Shown in pieces: positions 6,881-7,732 of a stretch of 7,732 nucleotides of DNA. Numbering within the stretch: position 1 is the first letter of the stretch; the number at the start of each line of letters is the position of its first letter. This stretch comes from Gemmatimonas phototrophica. GTDB taxonomy: Bacteria > Gemmatimonadota > Gemmatimonadetes > Gemmatimonadales > Gemmatimonadaceae. The DNA lies in assembly GCA_945870175.1 (NCBI GenBank), contig CAMBRJ010000124.1, forward strand, positions 1-7,732. The letters run 5' to 3'. Both the position numbers and the translations under genes were made by a program. Under the pieces are notes generated by a model. The model did not search any database, was not told the DNA's origin, and saw nothing but the letters and a program-made list of their open reading frames with translations.

Positions 6881-7558
6881 TCAGCGGCGCGACAACGGGG
6901 CCGGCATCCAGTTGAATCCGATGGCGAAGGTATCCTGCGCCCCGCCCAGCTCCGACCCGGTGAACGCCGCCGCCGCGCGCACGGCAAACTGCGAGTTCAC
7001 CTGAAAATTGACGCCCAAGTCGAAGTTGAGACTCACTTCCGACTGGCTGCCGCCGCTACGACCGCCGCCGCTGGCCCAGTCGAGCGACGCGCGCGGATGC
7101 ACGTAGGGGGTGATGGCCATGCCCTGCTCGAGCGCGAACGTGTGCCCAATACTCACCCCTACGGGAACGCGCACGAGGGTGGCGCCGCCGCCAAACGCCG
7201 CACCGGCGCCCGCCGTGAACAGCACGTCGAGCGGCTGGTCACCACGGGCCCGCGTGATCTCCTGGCCGATGCCGCCGCCCACAAACAACGAGAGGGCGTC
7301 GCTACCCTTCCGGTCGGTCAGACCGGCTTCGAGCTGCCAATGCCGACGCGGCTGCCATCCTTCGCGCCACTGGAACAACGCCGTCGTGCCCGCGCCACTG
7401 GAGACGGCCGCGGTGTAATCGCGCGTCGACGCCGTCGGCACCTGCAGCGACGGATAGTTGGACGCCTGCGCGTGAGCGGTCGCCGGCGTAAAGGCGATAG
7501 ACAACGCGAAGGCAGCGGCACCGATGACACGGTCGACTCGCCACGAAGAATGCACCAT
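6881..7558 (-). CDS. Small outer-membrane beta-barrel protein
   Basis: The 225-residue product appears to be a small outer-membrane barrel, of the kind grouped loosely as OMP_b-brl or OmpW/OmpA-like eight-strand barrels; the exact family is not recognised. Residues 1-30 form a signal peptide (MVHSSWRVDR, a hydrophobic core, cleavage after ATAHA). The rest is made of alternating amphipathic beta strands with small turns: ALSLFVGGGIGQEI (88-101), DVLFTAGAGAAFG (111-123), ATLVRVPVGVSIGHTF (126-141), AITPYVHPRASLDWA (148-162), SEVSLNFDLGVNFQV (173-187), FAVRAAAAF (191-199) and TFAIGFNWM (210-218), about eight or nine in all. The last strand is followed by PAPLSRR, so the chain does not end on the usual aromatic residue. 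There are no cysteines. The ATG at 7558 has AAGGAG nine bases upstream; a TTG at 7588 would add ten residues but has no comparable site. It is a single-gene unit closed by its own terminator. Function, as porin or structural protein, is unknown. Confidence 0.82.
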   Translation of the reverse strand: MVHSSWRVDRVIGAAAFALSIAFTPATAHAQASNYPSLQVPTASTRDYTAAVSSGAGTTALFQWREGWQPRRHWQLEAGLTDRKGSDALSLFVGGGIGQEITRARGDQPLDVLFTAGAGAAFGGGATLVRVPVGVSIGHTFALEQGMAITPYVHPRASLDWASGGGRSGGSQSEVSLNFDLGVNFQVNSQFAVRAAAAFTGSELGGAQDTFAIGFNWMPAPLSRR

Positions 7559-7567
7559 GCTCAACAG

Positions 7568-7573
7568 CTCCTT
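7568..7573 (-). promoter_or_regulatory. Ribosome binding site of the barrel gene
   Basis: AAGGAG (minus strand) sits nine bases before the ATG at 7558. The site falls inside the extended reading frame that would start with TTG at 7588, which argues that the ATG is the real start. Confidence 0.6.
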
Positions 7574-7593
7574 GGGATAAATGGACAATCAGG

Positions 7594-7625
7594 CCACGCC
7601 CGGCGATCCACGTGGCGCGGCGTGG
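7594..7625 (-). other. Possible leader hairpin upstream of the barrel gene
   Basis: CCACGCC (7594-7600) and GGCGTGG (7619-7625) are exact inverted copies 18 bases apart, with the palindrome CCACGTGG (7608-7615) between them. They lie 36-67 bases before the ATG at 7558 and would form a structured 5' leader if transcribed. In GC-rich DNA, 7-bp arms can arise by chance. No convincing promoter is seen in 7559-7732. Confidence 0.25.
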
Positions 7626-7732
7626 AGACTATCCTTTACTAGTGGATGCTACTACCTCCCCGCCTGCATTTTGGATCCGTTCCACGACGATTGTCGCACG
7701 CCATGGCGTGGTGTGGGTTGGTGACCGCAACG

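Noticed and set aside
6752..7642. Plus-strand open frame (296 codons) across the terminator and the barrel gene
   Set aside because: It runs through a perfect terminator hairpin and is antisense to the barrel gene, which has a signal peptide and ribosome site.
1..7732. Search for a new defence system, CRISPR array, prophage or transposon
   Set aside because: No direct-repeat array, nuclease, integrase, transposase or toxin-antitoxin-like pair is seen; all five genes encode ordinary envelope proteins.

Overview
The window is GC-rich bacterial DNA with genes on the minus strand only. It encodes five proteins, all with export signals: two outer-membrane barrels and three lipoproteins. A SusC/SusD pair in a very GC-rich background, with a DUF4397-type lipoprotein in the same operon, suggests Gemmatimonadota (a Gemmatimonas-like organism). 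A GC-rich member of the Bacteroidota is the main alternative. This taxonomic call is an inference from gene style and base composition; the window has no marker gene.

In minus-strand order, the right end (7732-6881) holds a leader and a small outer-membrane beta-barrel protein (start 7558, stop 6881). It is closed by a strong 16-bp-stem intrinsic terminator at 6786-6824. A 335-base gene-free region (6546-6880) follows, containing that terminator, a weak sigma-70-like promoter candidate (6665-6693) and a perfect 7+3+7 palindrome (6626-6642) that looks like an operator.

The second transcription unit has four tightly packed genes: a SusC/RagA-type TonB-dependent transporter (6545-3174), its SusD/RagB-type binding lipoprotein (3161-1467), a small lipoprotein with a second hydrophobic segment (1470-985) that overlaps the SusD stop codon, and a two-repeat DUF4397-like lipoprotein (952-74). 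A hairpin at 8-38, which pairs fully only in the minus-strand RNA, probably ends this operon.

The likely joint role is capture of a large or scarce nutrient (glycan, oligosaccharide or peptide) at the cell surface by SusD, and TonB/ExbBD-driven import through SusC. The two extra lipoproteins would be accessory envelope parts of unknown function. No hydrolase, sigma/anti-sigma pair or transcription regulator lies in the window, so the substrate cannot be named. I see no mobile element, CRISPR array, tRNA or rRNA. I do not see a clearly new system; the points most worth checking are the operator-like palindrome, the paired cysteines in both SusC and SusD, and the small coupled lipoprotein.
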